Shown: positions 6,747 through 9,572 of the stretch, piece by piece
How the letters are laid out: each line of letters starts with the position of its first letter
How positions within the stretch are numbered: the stretch's first letter is position 1
Assembly: GCA_017411235.1 (NCBI GenBank)
Contig: JAFPMR010000246.1
Span: 1-9,572, forward strand
Length of the DNA: 9,572 nt
DNA from: Bacilli bacterium
Lineage (GTDB): Bacteria > Bacillota_I > Bacilli_A > RF39 > UBA660
Direction: 5' to 3'
Translations under genes and position numbers: made by a program
The notes under the pieces: model-generated
Databases searched by the model: none
What the model saw: only the letters and a program-made list of their open reading frames with translations
What the model was told of the DNA's origin: nothing

Positions 6747-9161
6747 TTATTTATCGTACTTATTTTTATTAGTACGAGCAATCTTCAATTGATTAGCAAT
6801 ATCTTCTCGTTTAACTTGTCTATCAGCAGCTGCATTATACATATCTGCTTGTAGTTTCTGTTGTTCAAGAGAAAGCTTTTGTTGCTCTATAGCATTTTTA
6901 TTTGCTTCAACTGTTTGTTTAAGATTAGCTTCAGCTTGTTCTCTACTAAATGGGTTTTGGAATTGTGAAATATCAAGATCAATATAAGATTGTTGCATTT
7001 CAAGATAAGCTTTAAGTTCTTCTGTTTTTCTATCTTCTTCACCTTGTGCTGCAATCTTTTGAAGTTCAAACTGCTCTTTCATTTGTTCAAGTTGTTGGTC
7101 AGCTTGCTTCAATTCATCTTCATGTTGTCTTTTAATTTCCATGAACTTATTAACAGTGTTTTTAATTGTAGCAACATTATCATTAGTAATAGCTGCAATA
7201 GCCATATCTAAATCACCATTTTGTGCTGCACTAAATGCCCATTGCTTAAGTTCTTTAATCTTCTCATGTTCTTTTTCATTATTACGAACCATTGTAGAAT
7301 AATCAGATGATATATAAGAATTAACATCTAATGACATATATCTGTTATTACCTTCAACATCTCTGTATCTTACATCTAGTCCGTCAATATATGCAAGTTT
7401 ACCATAATCAACATCTCTATCATAATCTCTTCTTCTAAATTCATCAAACATAGTGAAAATAATTACACTACCCATTGATGAACGAGAAATAGCTTCATCT
7501 GTAACACCTTTACCAGCAGACTGACGAATTTGACCAAATCTTTGTTCATTCATATCTGCTGCTTCACGAGCTTCAAGTTTGATAGATTCACATAAATTAG
7601 TAAGTTCAGTAATATAATTACCGAGATTAGCATTAAGCAATCTTATTTGCTGTGCTTTAACACTACCACTATCATCACTATCATCATATAGCAGAACTCC
7701 ATCAGCAGCCATTTTATAAATTCTATCTTCTGCTCGGTCAGAAACAAGTGATTCAGGCATAAGAAGAATAAGCATCTTATTCTTTGCTATAACCATTTCA
7801 CGATGATAGAAAATAATATTACGAAGAATCTGATAAGGAGTTACAGTTTTAACTATTGAGAATTGACCTAAACCAGGAAGTATTTCCATAATACCATTAT
7901 ATGGAAGTTTACCATTACGATTATAAGCAATTGCTCTAGCTTTAATAGGGTAAATACCAACACTACGAAGACCTATACGATAACCTTCATATACTTGTGG
8001 AGTATAAACCCATTCAATATTAATATGTCCAAGTTCAGGATTAAACTCAAAATTATCATCTACAACAGTCTCAGCTTGCATACCCATTTCATTGATATAT
8101 GTAAGAATACCTTGTTTACGTTCTCCACGCCAAACAACGTGCCAAACATCAAACATATTAGTATTCAAATCAGTAAGCATAACAGGTTGTGCTTTAAACA
8201 TTTGACGTTCTTCTTCACTAAACCTATTACACATATCTGGGTATCTTTCAAAATATTGATTAAAGCTAAGCATTACAGGAGCACTAAGAGTACCTGGATG
8301 AGCATAATGACTTTCAAGAAATGTTAAATCTTTATCAGTTAAATCATCTGCAAAGTTATCAATAATCTGTTGATATGTCATAGGAATTTTCCTAGCAAAC
8401 ATATCAAAGTCTTCTACAAACATTTTACCGTTTGGAACAGGATATGCTTGAATAACTGGAACAGCTTCTTTAAATATCTTATTAGGATATACATCAGAAT
8501 AAGAATAACACTCTCCATAATTCACATAATCTGATATACATTGCATATAAATAAGCAAGTCATCAGTATTATCACGAATATATTCAAGAACCTTTTGACC
8601 TTGTGCTGATTGATCATCAATGTAATTCTCTTCAAAATTCTTCACAAATTCTTCCATGTTAGGCATGAAATCTTCTTGTGACATTTGTGATACATCTTGA
8701 CCTTGTTCAGCTGCTGCTTGCATATTCTTTTGAACCTCTGCCGCAAATGCTTGTTGGCAAAGTGTAAGAACTTCTTGTTGTAACTTTGCATTTTTCTTTA
8801 AAGCAATATCAGGACTATTAGCACCTACATTAAAATCGTGAGTACCTGTATAATATTCAGAAATATAACGTCTAGAAATACCTGACATAATGTCATAATT
8901 ACGCATTGTAGCAGGAAATCTCTTATACTTTTCTTTATCTGAATTATAAGGATTAAGAGTTTTCTTATAGTATTCTTCAGGTATATCACCTTTAATCATA
9001 CTAATAAGCTTCTCAGTTTCATTTCTATCATTGCAAGCTAAACCCGCATCAATAACATAATCAATGCAATTAGCATACCATTCTGGTTTATCTCTTTCAG
9101 CACTACTAACTCGTTGAGAAGGAAAGTTAATAGTTGAAAAAGGTTTTCTACTTTCACTCAT
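6747..9161 (-). CDS. Portal protein (804 aa)
   Basis: The portal is a dodecameric ring at one capsid vertex through which the terminase loads DNA and to which the neck attaches. Length, position before scaffold and capsid genes, and architecture support the call. The N-terminal part is helical and aromatic (residues about 25-105, including EWYANCIDYVIDAG and FPATMRNYDIMSGI). A Gln/Glu-rich helical insertion lies at about 120-190, then a mixed beta core at 205-440 (VWHVVWRGERKQGILTYIN at 339-357). A helical region at about 440-580 includes a hydrophobic helix (VIAKNKMLILLMPE, 457-470) and a Gly/Ser-containing stretch (QSAGKGVTDEAISRSSMGS, 547-565) typical of portal stem and tunnel-loop regions. 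Residues about 625-800 are long Gln/Lys/Glu helices, probably coiled coil, like a portal barrel/crown. The ATG lies 3 bases after the upstream stop. A terminator follows the stop. I see no frameshift. Confidence 0.8.
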   Translation of the reverse strand: MSESRKPFSTINFPSQRVSSAERDKPEWYANCIDYVIDAGLACNDRNETEKLISMIKGDIPEEYYKKTLNPYNSDKEKYKRFPATMRNYDIMSGISRRYISEYYTGTHDFNVGANSPDIALKKNAKLQQEVLTLCQQAFAAEVQKNMQAAAEQGQDVSQMSQEDFMPNMEEFVKNFEENYIDDQSAQGQKVLEYIRDNTDDLLIYMQCISDYVNYGECYSYSDVYPNKIFKEAVPVIQAYPVPNGKMFVEDFDMFARKIPMTYQQIIDNFADDLTDKDLTFLESHYAHPGTLSAPVMLSFNQYFERYPDMCNRFSEEERQMFKAQPVMLTDLNTNMFDVWHVVWRGERKQGILTYINEMGMQAETVVDDNFEFNPELGHINIEWVYTPQVYEGYRIGLRSVGIYPIKARAIAYNRNGKLPYNGIMEILPGLGQFSIVKTVTPYQILRNIIFYHREMVIAKNKMLILLMPESLVSDRAEDRIYKMAADGVLLYDDSDDSGSVKAQQIRLLNANLGNYITELTNLCESIKLEAREAADMNEQRFGQIRQSAGKGVTDEAISRSSMGSVIIFTMFDEFRRRDYDRDVDYGKLAYIDGLDVRYRDVEGNNRYMSLDVNSYISSDYSTMVRNNEKEHEKIKELKQWAFSAAQNGDLDMAIAAITNDNVATIKNTVNKFMEIKRQHEDELKQADQQLEQMKEQFELQKIAAQGEEDRKTEELKAYLEMQQSYIDLDISQFQNPFSREQAEANLKQTVEANKNAIEQQKLSLEQQKLQADMYNAAADRQVKREDIANQLKIARTNKNKYDK

Positions 9162-9164
9162 AAC

Positions 9165-9572
9165 TTATTTATTTTTTGCAAGTAAATTTCTATTAAGAGA
9201 AGGACGCCTTAATTCTTGTCGTTTATTGTATGTAATACGACCATTATTATCAACATAAGGATGATGTTTTGTACCAGGTCTTCTAATACCTGTTATATAA
9301 TCTCTTGTTAAACTAAAACCTATCATATTTCCAATAGGTTCTGCTACAACACCTTTGTCTTTACCACCGTAATGTAGAACATATGTTTGTCTTTTATCAG
9401 GACCAGTTCTTAATATAGTACCTGTATGAGAATTAGCACGATTGTAATCTCCTTCTCTCCAAGCTCTATATTCAGAACTACTACCAGGATGTCCTAAATC
9501 AACAATATCTCCAGTCATAAGATTATGATTGTCAATATTATCTTCAACATAATCAGCATTACTTGTATTAAC
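9165..9572 (-). CDS. C-terminal part of a probable papain-fold (NlpC/P60 or CHAP-like) peptidase, runs off right edge
   Basis: The frame stays open from the stop at 9165 to the right edge, giving 135 visible residues. The Met encoded at 9518 (MTGDIVDLG) has 18 open codons before it and is probably internal rather than the start. MTGDIVDLG followed some 30 residues later by NSHTGTILRTG and then YVLHYGGKDKGVVAEPIG follows the 'GD(I/L)V ... H(T/V)G(I/T)' layout of papain-fold cell-wall amidases and endopeptidases, with the His of SHTG as candidate catalytic base. The matching Cys would lie upstream, outside the window. The last 45 residues are basic (RRPGTKHHPY, RQELRRPSLNR). It is translationally linked to the portal gene (3-base gap). 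A virion-associated peptidoglycan hydrolase or endolysin is plausible. The assignment is by motif spacing only and could be wrong. Confidence 0.5.
   Translation of the reverse strand, partial: VNTSNADYVEDNIDNHNLMTGDIVDLGHPGSSSEYRAWREGDYNRANSHTGTILRTGPDKRQTYVLHYGGKDKGVVAEPIGNMIGFSLTRDYITGIRRPGTKHHPYVDNNGRITYNKRQELRRPSLNRNLLAKNK

Overview
The window looks like part of the late structural (virion morphogenesis) region of a large tailed double-stranded DNA phage, probably infecting a Bacteroidota host such as Bacteroides, Prevotella or a relative. Host evidence: strong AT bias; no Shine-Dalgarno sequence ahead of any start codon, only A/T-rich leaders; and a promoter matching the Bacteroides-type -33 TTG / -7 TAnnTTTG pattern. 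All genes lie on the minus strand, nearly end to end, and every complete gene ends in TAA. I cannot name the phage. The order portal, scaffold-like protein, major capsid protein occurs in crAss-like phages and in other large gut phages, so a crAss-like affiliation is possible but not shown.

In transcription order (right to left): (1) 9165-9572, the C-terminal part of a protein entering from the right edge, with features of a papain-fold (NlpC/P60 or CHAP-like) peptidase. (2) 6747-9161, an 804-residue portal protein. (3) 6361-6746, a 386-bp intergenic region, the only sizeable gap. It holds an intrinsic terminator just after the portal gene, a GC-richer islet of about 100 bp with small imperfect tandem repeats and no evident gene, an AT-rich stretch, and a Bacteroides-type promoter. 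(4) 5020-6360, a 446-residue scaffold-like protein with an Asn/Asp/Gln/Gly-rich N-terminus. (5) 3523-5001, a 492-residue probable major capsid protein. (6) 2382-3497 and 1339-2379, two probable virion proteins, the second a candidate head-tail connector. (7) 373-1323, a beta-rich probable virion protein that may be a tail-tube or decoration protein. (8) 319-359, a long perfect-looking terminator hairpin. (9) 1-312, the start of a small single-pass membrane protein with a helical tail, running off the left edge.

Together these genes would build the procapsid (portal, scaffold, capsid), then the neck, and perhaps the tail. The terminator-promoter pair at 6361-6746 separates the low-copy portal from the high-copy scaffold/capsid genes. 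The hairpin at 319-359 ends the structural unit, or attenuates it, just before the membrane-protein gene. The least explained part is the islet at about 6567-6670.
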